From Puffinus mauretanicus (lineage: Eukaryota; Chordata; Aves; Procellariiformes; Procellariidae), in the NCBI GenBank assembly GCA_023333565.1, contig JAJKFH010001094.1:4836001-4900000 (forward strand): a DNA stretch of 64,000 nt, given 5' to 3'. The stretch's first letter is position 1, and the number at the start of each line of letters is the position of its first letter. Positions 12,731 to 25,220 of the stretch are shown piece by piece. The translations under genes and the position numbers were made by a program. The notes under the pieces are model-generated. The model had not been told where the DNA came from and did not search any database. It was given only the letters and a program-made list of their open reading frames with translations.

Positions 12731-13022
12731 CAGCAAGAGAAATTCTGCCTGGGCACAGGGAAAAACTATTTCACGATGAGAGTGGCTAGGCACTGGAACA
12801 GTTTTCCCAGAAACAGTTATTCTTTATTTTTTTTGTCTGTATTCAGACAAATTTGTCTGTCAAAATTTGTCTGAATTTTGAATATTTCAAAATTCAATGG
12901 GACAAGACCTTGCGCAACCTCTTGTAACTTTGAAGTTGTCCCTGCTTCGAGTAGGCGGTTGGGCTAGATGACGTTTGGAGGTCCCTTCCAACCCGAATTG
13001 TGTGATTTTTATGATTCTGTGA
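12731..13022 (+). mobile_element. CR1 LINE fragment 3, old and interrupted
   Basis: This is a plus-strand, diverged CR1 3' end. Positions 12755-12816 correspond to the ORF2 tail (GAGAGTGGCTAGGCACTGG, the 'RVARHW' region). Positions 12897-13022 correspond to the 3' UTR, with GGTTGGGCTAGATGACGTT, GGTCCCTTCCAACCC and a decayed ATGATTCTGTGA tail. Between them, from about 12830 to 12895, the expected coding sequence is replaced by palindromic AT-rich DNA. No open frame remains. Its divergence makes it older than the other copies. Confidence 0.8.
12841..12895. repeat. Nested palindrome cluster inside CR1 fragment 3
   Basis: Three palindromic units overlap. ATTCAGACAAATTT (12841-12854) pairs with AAATTTGTCTGAAT (12863-12876). 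AGACAAATTTGTCT (12845-12858) is self-complementary. GAATTTTGAA (12873-12882) pairs with TTCAAAATTC (12886-12895) across a 3-base loop. The cluster sits where CR1 sequence should be. It could be a tiny insertion or a template-switch product. Confidence 0.75.
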
Positions 13023-15103
13023 TCCCATTTTTCAGTTCAGCTGTTCTACTGACTATATCTCAATAATTTTGTCCTATCTCGTATTTCTAATCAAGCACTT
13101 TGTTTTTTCTAAACCTCAACTGAAAGGGTTATTAATCCATCAACTAACTGTGCATGATTGCTATTTCTGTTCGTTTTTCACTAGTTGGTCAGAACATCAA
13201 GAATGTTCTTGTACCTTTTTAACCACTGAATTTTAGTTCTCTTTTCTTTTAATCTGTTAGTCCGTTACCATTCACATATGTTATTTACCACTGCTGCATC
13301 TAATTCTCTAATTTTTTCTATAAAGTGTTTTGACTCTTTCATACAGTTATAGTGAAGTTCATTTTATAGTATTTTTATATTTATATAACATCCCATGTGA
13401 ATGTACAATTGTTCTTCTCAGTCTGTGGTTTCACAAAATGTACTAATAGAGAACATTATAATTTTCTATGGGGAAGCCTTTCATTTTCATTCACTCAAGT
13501 TTTGAACTTACAGCAATGCTTATAAAAAGAGCAAATACATTTGAACAGGATTTAATTCTTGCATGCTTAGGAAAATGCAACCTAATCAATATCCTGGACC
13601 CACTAACATTGAGAGATTTTCCACAGGATTTCATTCTTGGGTTGAGACTGTCATATCTAACACAGCAGTAAACTAGCTGTATTTTATCTTTGGGCTGCAT
13701 CATTAACAATGACATGAAGACCAAACTCTCTCCTATAAAATCTATCCATACAGAAAGGTTTTTCTATGTATGCGTCTCATATTGAGGGATGTAATATCCC
13801 TCCTAGCTCCTTTCTTGGCTTTCTGAAGACAGTGTTCTTCAGATAACTCTTCTTCTTAAAAACGAAGACATTGATCAATGGGAAGCAGTTTTCTAGGTCT
13901 TTTGAATGGAGTAATTTATTTCCTTTGGTGATCTGAGAAACATTATTACATGAAGACGTATCAATAAAAGCAGTGCAATTTGGACTTTCAGTTTTGCATG
14001 GCCTAAACACATTTCTTCATTCATTTGACCATTTCTGCCATTGCTGAATAAGTTTTCTGTGTCCTTGTAGACAGTAAATTCTGGGAAAATAGTCAATTCA
14101 GGTGTCATGCTGTTTTCTGTTTTCCTATATGATTTTTTCTCAACCATACATTTATATTGATTTATTTCAGACTTTTACTTATTAACATATTAAGTGCTGC
14201 CTCTTAACAATTTTGGAAATGAGAAAGTATTAAGATACAGCTTTTCTAATATACTGAAACACAGCATTTATTATCCTGCCATAAAATGTGAAAAGAGATC
14301 ACGAAAAGCAATTAGTTTTGCTGGAAGTAGGAGTGTAGATTGCTGAAAAAGTCAGAAATTCAGTTTAATGTTAGTAGAGCTTCCCTGAAAAATTTAGGAA
14401 TGGAAACCTACTCACACTGTGTTATCTACTTAAACTCTTTCTTCCTAGTCATTAAAACCTAACATGTTATTTCTCCTCTTTATCTAAAGAGCAATAAATT
14501 ATCTTTTTCACAAAACTAGAATTCAATATTGCTTAGAAATGCGGGACTCGGTCTCAAACTCTTAGCATTTCCTGTGAAGTATTGAATAATCTAAACTTCA
14601 ACTCAGTTTGACTTAGGGTGAAAATATGTTTTCTGCTTAACTCCTCTGCTTAACGCCCTCATTATGTTACTGAAAATAGAAGGGTTTAATATCCCATAGT
14701 TAGAGATATGAGAAAAAAAATGAGACTACCTTGACATCTGCCCTGGTGGTAAAGCAGCATCAGAAGAAAGAAAGAAGAAGAAAGACATAAGTAAAAAACA
14801 GTATGGTGAGAACTTCAAAGAGCTTGAGAAGCAAGCTTTTAATTTTTGTGCATAAAAGGAGACCTCGTCTTCACAGTTAAGAGTACTGCAGTTGCTTTTT
14901 TCTTAGTAGCAGGATCCCACACCTGATTTGAATCTGTTCAAATTTATACATTTTTTTCTTCCAGACTACTTTAAAAGATATGTGAACAGCAGTGGCTTCC
15001 CACCCCTTGCTAATCCATATAGCATTATTATTATTTTTTCAAACAGTTGACCCCTGAACTAATTTTCTTTGATTGCAGTTTAAATCCATAATGAACAGAT
15101 AGT

Positions 15104-15126
15104 ATAGATTCTATGATTCTATGAAT
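15104..15126 (+). repeat. CR1-tail-like ATTCTATGA repeat
   Basis: TAGATTCTATGATTCTATGA resembles the 3'-terminal octamer/nonamer repeat of plus-strand CR1 elements. No CR1 body is recognisable immediately upstream, so it may be a tail left by deletion or decay, or chance. Confidence 0.35.
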
Positions 15127-16896
15127 CTACAGACAAGAAATTTAACACAGGTTATTCTTACAGAATGCCCCGGCCACCACTGGTGGAGAAGATCTGCGGT
15201 TTTGCTTTCCAATTAATATTTCATTAGCAATTTCTGTGCTTTGATAGCAATTTGCACATGAATGAATGTAATTCATAATTTAGGAAAACTAACACAAGCC
15301 TGCAAACAGTTGTGTACCAAGAACCCTACCCAAAGAAAGGGCACAAGGATGTCGTACTGTATTGACCAAGACAGGACAAGCATGTTCAGCTTCAAAAGCC
15401 CTACATATGCTATTTATTTGAACTTACTTACACAGTGAGGATGTGTCTGATACCTGAGTTTCATTAGCAGTCAAAGTAATCTGACCTGTTTGCTACATGA
15501 GTGAAGAATGGCTGCCTTTCCAATGACCTGAGGAAGATTTGGCTTAGGCCCTAAGTAAGATGCTTCTGAATACGGTATCTATGTGAAATGCAAGTTGTGA
15601 ATATCTCTGTTACTTATCTGAAGGCGAGGGCTCAAAATAGTAAGTTATTTATCTTGATCGTCAAGGAACAACATGGTTTTTGTGATACTGCATAAAACTT
15701 GGTTTGGCTAATTCCACCAACTGCCGAATGCTCCAGTTTCTTCACTGAGGCCCTGGGCCACGTTTGCTGAACTTGATCACTAGCATTGCCTGTCACAGAG
15801 CAGCCTTGCAGGATTCTGAACTGCTTTTACTTCTGTGCACTAAACACAGTTCCAGAAAATGGATTAAGAAATAATATCTGTGATACTTCTCTAGTGTTTA
15901 TTTGCATAATGGCATGAAAATGGGAGGCAGCTTTGCAAGAGGCTATTTGCTTTCAATTTAAATGAGAGTACTTTAACACAACAGTTAAAATGAGTTGTTT
16001 CCATTTTTCCAGTTGATTATTTTGAAGACGGAGTTCAATGCATATGTAAAAAATCCTAGTAAACTTGCATCTTTATGTCAAATATGGATTAACATTACAA
16101 GTATGAAGGATACATCATTGCTCCCCGAGAGGTTTTTTCCTCATCTGGGACTTTGTACCAAAATATGGAGTTCCATTTCTGCAGCTTGTGTCATTTGCCA
16201 CAAAATAAAATTATGTTTTGTGGATGGATAGATTTGCATTGACTCAAAGCTAGGAAACACTGAGTTTTTATGCAATGTTTTTGCCAGACTGGTTTGCCAG
16301 AAAACTGAGCATCTTATTCTCAGCTTCAGGAAAGCAAGGCTTTGCTTCATAAAGCAGTGCCCTGAGACATCCTCCAAGGATCTGAATGTTTAGACTCGGG
16401 GGGTGATCACACTGCATGTTGTGCCATATTGGAAAGAAAGCCCACGCTAGCTTTGGCAGCCTAGCTTCAGTAGTTTGGAGTTCGTGTAAGTTAATTGCCT
16501 CATCCAGAATTTTAAAGAAGTCCACAGTAAGGTCCATACTGCTGTAAAGTTGCTTCCGGAGGCAAAATTTGCTCATTTCCATTTACTTCAGCTATCACTG
16601 TGCCACACTACAGTTGACAAGCACAGTGTAGCTCTGATTCTGTGCCACAGCAGCTCTCTGCCAGCCCCCGCTTCCTTTTATAAGGTTTTGTGATCTGTAG
16701 GGCAACTGCACCAGAATCAAGCTGGAGACTGAAGTCTGCTCCCAAATGTAGCCAAAAACCTTCCAAATGCATAACAAGAAATGATGATCTGAAGATCTTT
16801 TACATAACTATTACTAATTTCATGAAGACATGGTATTTCTACAGAGATTGAACAATATAATTTTGGCATCACCTAGGCACCTTTTGTTTTTAAACA

Positions 16897-16921
16897 AAGG
16901 ATGCTTGCCTTCAGCATCCTT
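16897..16921. other. Short perfect hairpin
   Basis: AAGGATGCT (16897-16905) and AGCATCCTT (16913-16921) form a 9-bp perfect stem around a 7-base loop. There is no U-run or other sign of a terminator or RNA gene. It is an isolated inverted repeat. Confidence 0.6.
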
Positions 16922-19720
16922 GCTTGCATCTTTTTCCACCACCAAATGCGTTAAAGAGAGTTCCAGCTTCATGGGAATCCTGAGTTTCTCCAAGATCTTC
17001 ACTAACAACCATTTGTTTAATTTGCCTTTTCTTCCCCTCTTCACTATCATCATCAGAGTTCTTTAGAGGTGGGTAACAAAAATGCCAAGACTGGAGCATT
17101 TAACAATGATACTTGTCAGGTACAAAGCAAATGTTATCCAACAGAGGAGGAAGGAACTTTCACAGGAAAAAAAGAGACCAGAACCTCTATGTCAAACTGA
17201 CAAAAGCTTCTTTTCCCATCCAGAACATTAACTATCTCTTAGAGTGCCATGAACTCTTGGGAAGAGAAGGTTTGGGATGTCAAGAGAGCCTACCAACATG
17301 GTCTCATCCTTTGTAACGTAACACTAAAGTGAAAATAATTCCAGTCAAATACAAGCTACTCATCCCTTGATGAGATTATGCCTACAATGATCATGTGAGA
17401 AAACACTGAGTTGAAAGATTATCTTTCAGTTGCTCGCTCTTTATATTTATTTTCATAAAGGTCCCAAATAAGCTAGTACATTAGTTTTGTTGGTATCCCA
17501 TATAAAGACCTACTAAATTCTAGAATTAATCCCCTTTATGCACATAGATAGAAGTTTACCTAATGTTGATCTTGTTGCTGTACTAAATGAGTGAAACAAA
17601 CTAAATATACTGTGCTATTATTGCAAGACTAACAGTTTAGCCAAATTCCTACAGAAATCATACATAACTATTTCCTATGCTGGCCCAAAAAAGGTTTAGT
17701 TTTTATTTAATATTTGTATTCTCTTTCTCTTCTTTCTGATGGACAACATACCTGAGGGTCAGTATAGACCATTTGCCTGCACTGGTTTTCAGTAAAAATG
17801 CCTGAAGACAGGCAACCCTTTTCTATAACAAATCTCACAAATGTTCTCGTCATTTTTGAAATCAAAACCATCTAAGAGTTTCAGGAAACAAATTCTCAAA
17901 ATCCATTTAGCAGTATTATAAAAAAAAAGTGTTTTTCAGATTGAAAGCTGAGCTTTCACCTTTTCAATATAACCAGATATTTAGGATAGTGGCCAAGGCT
18001 ACAGGAGACACAGGATCAAGTCTGTAGTCCACATGGGATTGGGCAGAGCTTTTCATCCCACAGCATTCATTCCTAAAATCATATCTTTCTTAGCCCAGGC
18101 CCGTCCCCTAATCACCAGGCTGTAGAGTCTTTGTTGCTTATTAAACACAACAGAGCTATTTGGCACAACAAAAGAAAGCACGAACAAAAATTTTCAGGAA
18201 TTGCTTTTTTGCAAAAGCTAAGATTAAACTTTGAAAAGCAAAATCTATCATTTTTCCAACCACAGAGAAAATACTGTTCAGATTTTGACCGAGGGCTGCT
18301 GCAAATTTCTAGCTTGTTTGAAACTTGGTCAACAATGCATCCTTACAATGACTCATTGTTGTCTGCAGAAGGAAAATAAACAGCCCACTGGAAATTAAAA
18401 TTTCCATCAACAGTGAATGTTCCTGTTTCAAAACAGTGAAGAAATATTTAAATTCAGTGCTTAAATTTACTAAGCTGTAATCTTCTATATTCCTGATATA
18501 TTTTGGTTGTATTTTTGTTGCTGTTGTTTTGAAACATTTTTTCTTTGAACAAGTTTCAATAGAGGGGAAAAGCTAAAGGAAATTTCAAATAGCATGTTAA
18601 ATAGGAAAAGCAGATACCCATCTATTCCCTCAAGAAGCATTATCCACACCAACAATATTAAAATTAGACGCAAACTCCATACATCCATTTCCCTTGCTTT
18701 ATTTGTTTGTTCTTATTGCTATCATCTTTTTTTTTGTTCGATATCCTGTAAGTAGAGGAAAGGTTTTTGCAAGCACAGGACGTGGTGATATGATCCTGAG
18801 CATGAAAAATAATGCGTACACAATCCACGTAAAGTCAGTGGGGGTCAGCAGATGCAGAGAACAGTTCTGCTTACCGTCCTGCAGAAGCAGGACTTACTCT
18901 TTCCTCTCTTTTATTCTAATTGACAGAAAGATTTCATTGGATGGATCTGTTCTATTTATGATTTGGAGACAGACAGCATAACTTTTCTTCCTATTTATGT
19001 ATTGTGCCATCTGACCATCTGAAGAAATAGGACTCTACATTCCTTCAATTATCTTATGTATAGTTGTCACGATTAGAACACCTCTTCAGACTCCATATGA
19101 CTATATCACTTAATATAGACTTTTTAATCACACATTTAAATAAAAACATGGAAATATATTACAACATTTATCTATCTTAGTTCGATAATTATTTAAAAAG
19201 TGTCTAGACAAGTCCTGGTGGAAGCTAAAGTTGTTGTAAGGATTTATCAACATACGGTTGTACATTGCAGCTGACAGCACGGGAGAGGAACTGAAGTAAG
19301 GCATTTTTATTTTGCTTGCACTGCTTTTAAACACATGTAACCCAGGAGTTCTTATTATTTGGATACCCAAAGTAATGTTGTTTGATCAGTTAACATTCAC
19401 CAAAAATCCTCCTTGTCAGGAACTCAGCAACCTGTACAACATATAAATGATGTTCCAAAAGCAAACTTTTATTTCCTTGATTCCTTTTCCTTTAAGCAAA
19501 CTAGGCAGAATTGCAGTTCCTATTTTCTTCTTTAAGAACTATCCTTTTTTCCCCATTATCTGTAGGTACTGGAAGAATTTCTTAACTTTTATTTTGGAAT
19601 TACACACAGAGAACTTCAAAAACTTCCCACATATGCTAAACTGTAAGCATGCAGATTTGTTACACTGGGGTCCTTAGAGTTCCCATAAAGACCAGAAGAT
19701 ACTTTTGCACATGAACAGGA

Positions 19721-19945
19721 AATCAACAAACTACACGAATAAAATCCTTTTAACATTCAATTACTTCAGCCGCTTTTCCTACAAAATTCTACTGGTACTT
19801 CAAAAAAAAAAAAAGTGAATGATACAATCTGAAGAAGAGCTAAATATAAAAAAGGAAAAAAGTTTTTTGAAGAAAAAAAGTTAAAAGTAGTGGAATCGGG
19901 AATTACAGGTTTATCCTACCTCCAAATTCAATGGGTAATATTCCA
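19721..19945 (+). repeat. Unidentified direct repeat, copy A
   Basis: About 205-225 bp that recurs in the same orientation at 21481-21709. Shared blocks in order include AATCAACAAA, CTTCAGC(C/T)GCTTTTCCT, AAATTCTAC(T/C)GG(T/C)ACTT, AAAGTTAAAA and TTACAGGTTTATCCTACC. The copies differ by substitutions and small gaps. By eye they are roughly four-fifths identical outside the A-rich core. The repeat does not resemble CR1 or the LTR family and has no coding frame. Confidence 0.8.
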
Positions 19946-21480
19946 ATGTTCAAACATTACGTGCAACCAAAAAGTACATTCTACAGTAGAAAGAATTGCG
20001 TCAATGTTGGCTGTCATGCACATACTTTTCTATTAATTATTGAAACACATAAATACCAAGAACCAGGGAGGGAGACAGGAGTCTTACATTACCTTCTCAA
20101 CACTAAAAAAGGAAAGGAAAAATAGATCACACAGTGATTGATTTCATTCCAATTGTGATTTTTGTTTTGTGTCTAACAAATGTTTTAACAGATCTTTATC
20201 AAAAATGAGTATTAACCAAGCTTTAATACTATTATAGTTTTACTATAGGACTATAGTCCTTGAGTTGCTCCAAAATAATAATAAATAAAAAAGTCAGGAA
20301 AATGTGCCAACATACAATGTTATCATACCTTCATCATTAAGTAAGCATATGTCAACATATATTATATTTACTGCTTTTCCCCCTCTCCTCTGAATTTTGG
20401 AGCAGTAAATTCTACACTCGTGCACCACATACCACCCCCTCCACTAAGGTAAAACCAAAGGCTACGGCAGCCCTCTTCGCAGGCTGTTCTTTGAGCTGTG
20501 ACAAGCCTAATGTGTTTTAGGACTCAGAGTTAATACCAGAGGCTTTGAAGTAAATCTAGGTTGGCTAGATAGACTGCTACAGACTGTGGCAGACTCCGGA
20601 GGATTCTTGGGAAGTTACCGAGCATTCACTTTGCAGCCATTTTGTCCCACTGCACTCATATGTGCAATCAGGTTACTGACTGTAATGAAGGAAAAATTTC
20701 TTTTTAATGTTTAACAGATGTTTTGTGGTTTTATCATCACTAGTACCCCCAGGCTATCTTAAATTAGAGAGATCCGTCTTGCAGTCTAAGACTTAAGCAT
20801 ACTTAATACACTTTACAACCACAACACTTTATTCAGCAAGAGGTTAGATCTGAAATCTGGATTTCTGTGCTGAGTAATCATTAAAACCATAAACTGTGAA
20901 GATGTTAGTTTTCTTGTTGATGAGTTTTAATTTGTTTCCATCTAGGAGTCCTCAGATATTGTCTCGTTTAATACATATACCACATCGCCATTTTTAGTGA
21001 AGCTATTTTCTACTACTTCTATTAGACACTTACAAGAATAGCAATCTATTAGATTTTTGTTTCCTTTATGCAAGAACAGATGCAGAAAGAGAAAGAATTC
21101 ACACTTGCTAGCCAGTGGCACTGCAAGGCAAATCTCCCTCCATCTTCCTACAGCCATGGTGTAGCCATAATTCCTTATTAGAACATAATATTTGAAAAAC
21201 AATTTCAATAGTGAAACTCATAAAAAATTAATGAAGAGCTGCAGGCCATAAAGTCGGACCCAGATCTAAGGGCCAAAGCTATGAAAAAATGAAGGATGAG
21301 TAGAGAAGTTTTGCTTTACTCTATCTCCAGTGACAAAAAAGGCTATTCTTCAATATCGATTTTATCTACGAAGGATAAAACCAGACCAAGATTACTTATT
21401 GCCTGTGGCATTGCTCTCAAAGACTGTCAATGACAGCAGAACACAAGTGTGCACCTTGAAGTGAAAATATTTAACCAGGT
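19946..21480. other. Unique spacer between the two direct repeats
   Basis: This is 1.5 kb without a recognisable gene. A slightly GC-richer patch at about 20440-20660 holds no open frame of note. An 88-residue minus-strand frame (20942-21208) has no domain. If the flanking repeats are ends of one mobile element, this would be its interior, but nothing coding supports that. Confidence 0.5.
20247..20260. other. 14-bp perfect palindrome
   Basis: AGGACTATAGTCCT is fully self-complementary and lies in an AT-rich patch with nearby CTATTATAG/ACTATAG echoes. It could form a small cruciform. No binding-site family is assigned. Confidence 0.6.
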
Positions 21481-21709
21481 AATCAACAAATTGCACCAAT
21501 GAAATCCCTTTAACTTGCAGCTACTTCAGCTGCTTTTCCTCCCAAATTCTACCGGCACTTTGAAAAGGGAAAGTGAATAATATAATGTGAATGAGAGCTA
21601 AACCTAAGAAAAAGGAATGAAATTAAGAAAGAAAAAGTTAAAAAAAGTAGAATCAGGAGTTACAGGTTTATCCTACCACCAATACTAAAAAAAAGAATAA
21701 TGTTCCTAA
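21481..21709 (+). repeat. Unidentified direct repeat, copy B
   Basis: Second copy of the segment at 19721-19945, in the same orientation, with starts 1,760 bp apart. Similarity begins sharply at AATCAACAAA and runs through TTACAGGTTTATCCTACCACC. It weakens in the A-rich stretch and may end around TAATGTTCC. Left of the AATCAAC block similarity is lost, so that boundary is real. Copy B has lost the long A-run of copy A. Confidence 0.8.
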
Positions 21710-24700
21710 TAACTTCTCTGGTCTGTCACAAGATTATTTAATGCAAATTTCACAGACGTGAATTCCAAGTTTAAAAAAAAAAAAATCCTGCATAACAGTT
21801 AGTTCCTCTATATTTTCTCTGGTGAATGAGGAGCATCATGAATGATACAGAAACATCAACTAACTAAACTGTGAAGAAAATAAGAACACAAACTTCAGTC
21901 TATACGGGAATCCAAGACACTATGGGGAAGGCCTCATTCAGTCCATAAATACAAAAAAAATCCCAACAACCAAACAAAACGCAAACCCTGCTGTTTGATT
22001 TTTGCATTTAGTGTATCTGTTATTTTTCTTTTGGTTTTGGGAGGAGCTTTCTTGCTATTAGCCAGTGCTAAGAGTTTCCACTGTTTCTAGATCCAGTAGG
22101 AACAATATTTCAGCCCCCTCCATTGTAGACTAGTTTTGTGTAAGATCAGAAAAACTGTTCTCCAACCTTTGTGAAAAAGTGCCAGAAGATTTAAAAGGCA
22201 AACAAACAAGGTGGTTTGGAAACTTCAATGAATCTGCAGTTCCATATGGAAAATTTTAATTACTGTATAAAACCTGGCAAAATGTGTTTCCAGAACAGGC
22301 GATATTACAAAGTTGCACCTGTCAACATTTATTATATTTGGCATACTCAGAAGGAAACAGGCACAAATCGGATAAGAAGTTTGTCAAAGTATATCTGTGA
22401 AAAGACATATCATTTGATAGAAGAATTTGTTCAATAATTCATGTCTATAGTTTGTGAGATAAATAAGGTATCTTCAGTGAAATTCCAATATTTGGAATTA
22501 CTAGGAGGCTGGATTTTTCTTTTTTCTCTACTTCAGTACTTCACACTAGTGAAAAAAAGGGTTATCTCTCAAACTATCCCCCAAAAGCAAGCAAATACGC
22601 TTCACTTTTACAAAATTAATTCTAAACAGAGCCTAGATCAACAGGGGCAGACAGTAAATCTATGACACTATTAAGTTATGACTATAGTAATTACGTTGAT
22701 TTTTTTTTTTTCTTTTAAACAATTGAGCCCTAACTCTAGAAATCGGTATCAGAATCAGTTTTCATTTCATTTCTGAAGTTCTGGGTAAAGATTAGCTCTT
22801 CTGTAATCAATACTGTATTGTTACTTGTTAGAGGATCAGATTTAAAATACAGATGGGCTATGATCATGCAAACAGCTGTGGTGCAATCACACGTGTAGCT
22901 GTATTGACTTCAGGGGAACTTTTCTGAAGAACATGTATGTGTCTTTGCAAAATTTTTTACATTGGTGAGAAATCCAGACTCTTTCATGATGTGACCTGAG
23001 GAGCGGCAACACAACAGGATCCATGCGTTCTTCTCATTGTATCTCCTCTCAGGTGACAGAGACAGCAGCATCGGATCCCTGGTTGTTCTAGGAGCCGCAG
23101 TAGGATATCCAATTATTTTCTGCTAGCTATCCTTAAAAATGCTATAGTACCAGTAGAATTTCAATAGTATTTACTTGAGGGAGAGCGCTAGTCCCAGAAG
23201 TAGCATTAAACTAAAAAGGAGAGAGGGAAGCTCCACCTCTTCACAACTACTGTTTTCAGGTGTGTGTAGTCTCATGAGGACCTCACCATTTTCTCATATA
23301 TTTGTACTACCTTATACTTGTTTCACATTCTTAAAATGTTCTACATAATCAGGCAAAAAAAGTAATTTATTTTTAGTGTATGCCTAAACTTAAATGGATA
23401 TATTTGAAATACACTTTTTTCCCTTCCCATCACCCTCCTTTGGCTCTGTCTTTATCACTTTTTCTTTTTATTCTTTCCAAAATAATTTTAAAAAGTACCT
23501 ACAACTCAGACCTTTACCTACCCCCCATTTCTAGGCTTAGCTGTAAATACTGCAGATCACTAGAAGAAGAGGCAAAGAACTGGATTTTTAAATTACCTTA
23601 AAAGATTTTGAATCCATTTATGTGAACTTTTATTTCAACCTTTTATACAAAGTATTCAGAATATTAGTTGTAATAGTACCATGCTTTCTATTGAAAATGC
23701 GTTCTGCAAAAAAATCCAGCAATGCTTTGCAGAAGACAACTCTATTGTATGTTAAAACACCCGAATGCAAGATGCAAGAGGCTCTAGCACTAGATCACAG
23801 TCTCATTATTTATGAAGTCCCTGTGATAATATGGTCACTCTTCTCTGAGTCTGCTGAACCCGCTTTGTGAACTTTGCTCAGCTCAACAAGCTGCAGCCTG
23901 CTGTGAAAGATGAGTAGAACATTCTTCATTCACAATACAAATTTTAACCTGTCACTTTTAAATGCTCCTTATGAATTTTATTTTTTTCCTCTCCTGTTTA
24001 AATTGCAGAGAAAGGTAATCTGTCTTATTTTTCCCTACAACTTTTCCATGTTTCCATTTGGCGTATATTTAACATTTATATAGCTATATCATACGTGATT
24101 TGAGTCAGTGTCTGCTGAACTGTTATATGGCTCATTGACATTATCAAACTGAGCAGATTTTCTCTTATCCTAAAACACACAGACACAAGAGATACATGTG
24201 CATTTATAAGTGCCAAATCTGGCTGTAGGAGTCATATGAGGGCACCAAGACATTCACAGACACTGTAAAATAAAATTATTTTAAGAGGGTTATTAAATGT
24301 TTTACTGAACAATAAAAAGATACTGAAGGAAAAATATATTTTATTAGCTTGAATGTTAACTGTGGAATATCTGTTACTGTATTAATTTTTCCTTAGGGAA
24401 TTATTAATTGTAATCCACTTCAGTATTTACATAATTGAATTTTTAAAAAAGAACAAGTCACGCAGAGCAAAGATTTCTTCTCTGAGAACATTACCCTATT
24501 TTGGAGGTTATATTTGGTTGAGAGACAATTTGCTTAATAAACCGATTTCTAATATTGTTCTGCTGTAATATGACTGTGAGTGGTTGCAAAATCTTGGTGC
24601 TGGGTTAAGTTGCTATTCTCAAACTGTATTAAGGCTTCTGGTAGTTTACAAGATTTTCAATGGTGCCTGGTGATTTTGCCTCCCTAGTTTCAGTTACTGA

Positions 24701-25151
24701 GGTGACATGACTTCTCTTTCATGACATTTTAAGACATTTCTGAAAATTTGCTTCTTTGGGGTGTCTCAAGAAGCAAAAAAATGAAGCATCTCAAATAATC
24801 TACCACTTTAAAAAGTCTTAGCCATAATGTATTGCTGATTTAGTATTTTAAAATATATAATCAAAGAGAATCCTTTTAAAGTAGTAACTGTTAAATTAGA
24901 GAAGATCCTTTGAAAATATGGAATTAGTGGAATGCAGGGTTTGCCTTGTATAGAAAATAGCTAGCATCCATTAAGAATATCAACTTTCTTATTCTTTTTT
25001 CAAAACATAATGGAATTCCACAATCAGATACAGGCTTGCAGCTCCCATTGGAGTTGACAAATATCTGACTTTAGCCCGAGGCTAGCGATGCATTTTACAT
25101 GTTGACAGCAGCCACAGGGATACTAACAGAAATGAAAGCACTCCTGAAACT

Positions 25152-25220
25152 TAGGATACACAGTTCAACACTGATAACATAAAGTTATCGGGAACAGGTC
25201 ACTTTAAACTGTGTATCTTA
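25152..25220. other. Nested inverted repeat
   Basis: TAGGATACACAGTT (25152-25165) and AACTGTGTATCTTA (25207-25220) are inverted copies with one difference. In a plus-strand transcript that position would be a G-U pair. The 41-base loop holds a second stem, GATAAC (25173-25178) with GTTATC (25184-25189). It could be a structured RNA, a tiny inverted-repeat element or chance. No transcription signal is visible. Confidence 0.6.

Larger units (their letters stand above)
13023..19720. other. Long unique non-coding stretch
   Basis: Nothing gene-like is supportable. Frames up to 104 residues (16268-16582 minus) overlap on both strands without domains. Local structure includes a CR1-tail-like remnant (15104-15126) and a short hairpin (16897-16921). 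Confidence 0.55.
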
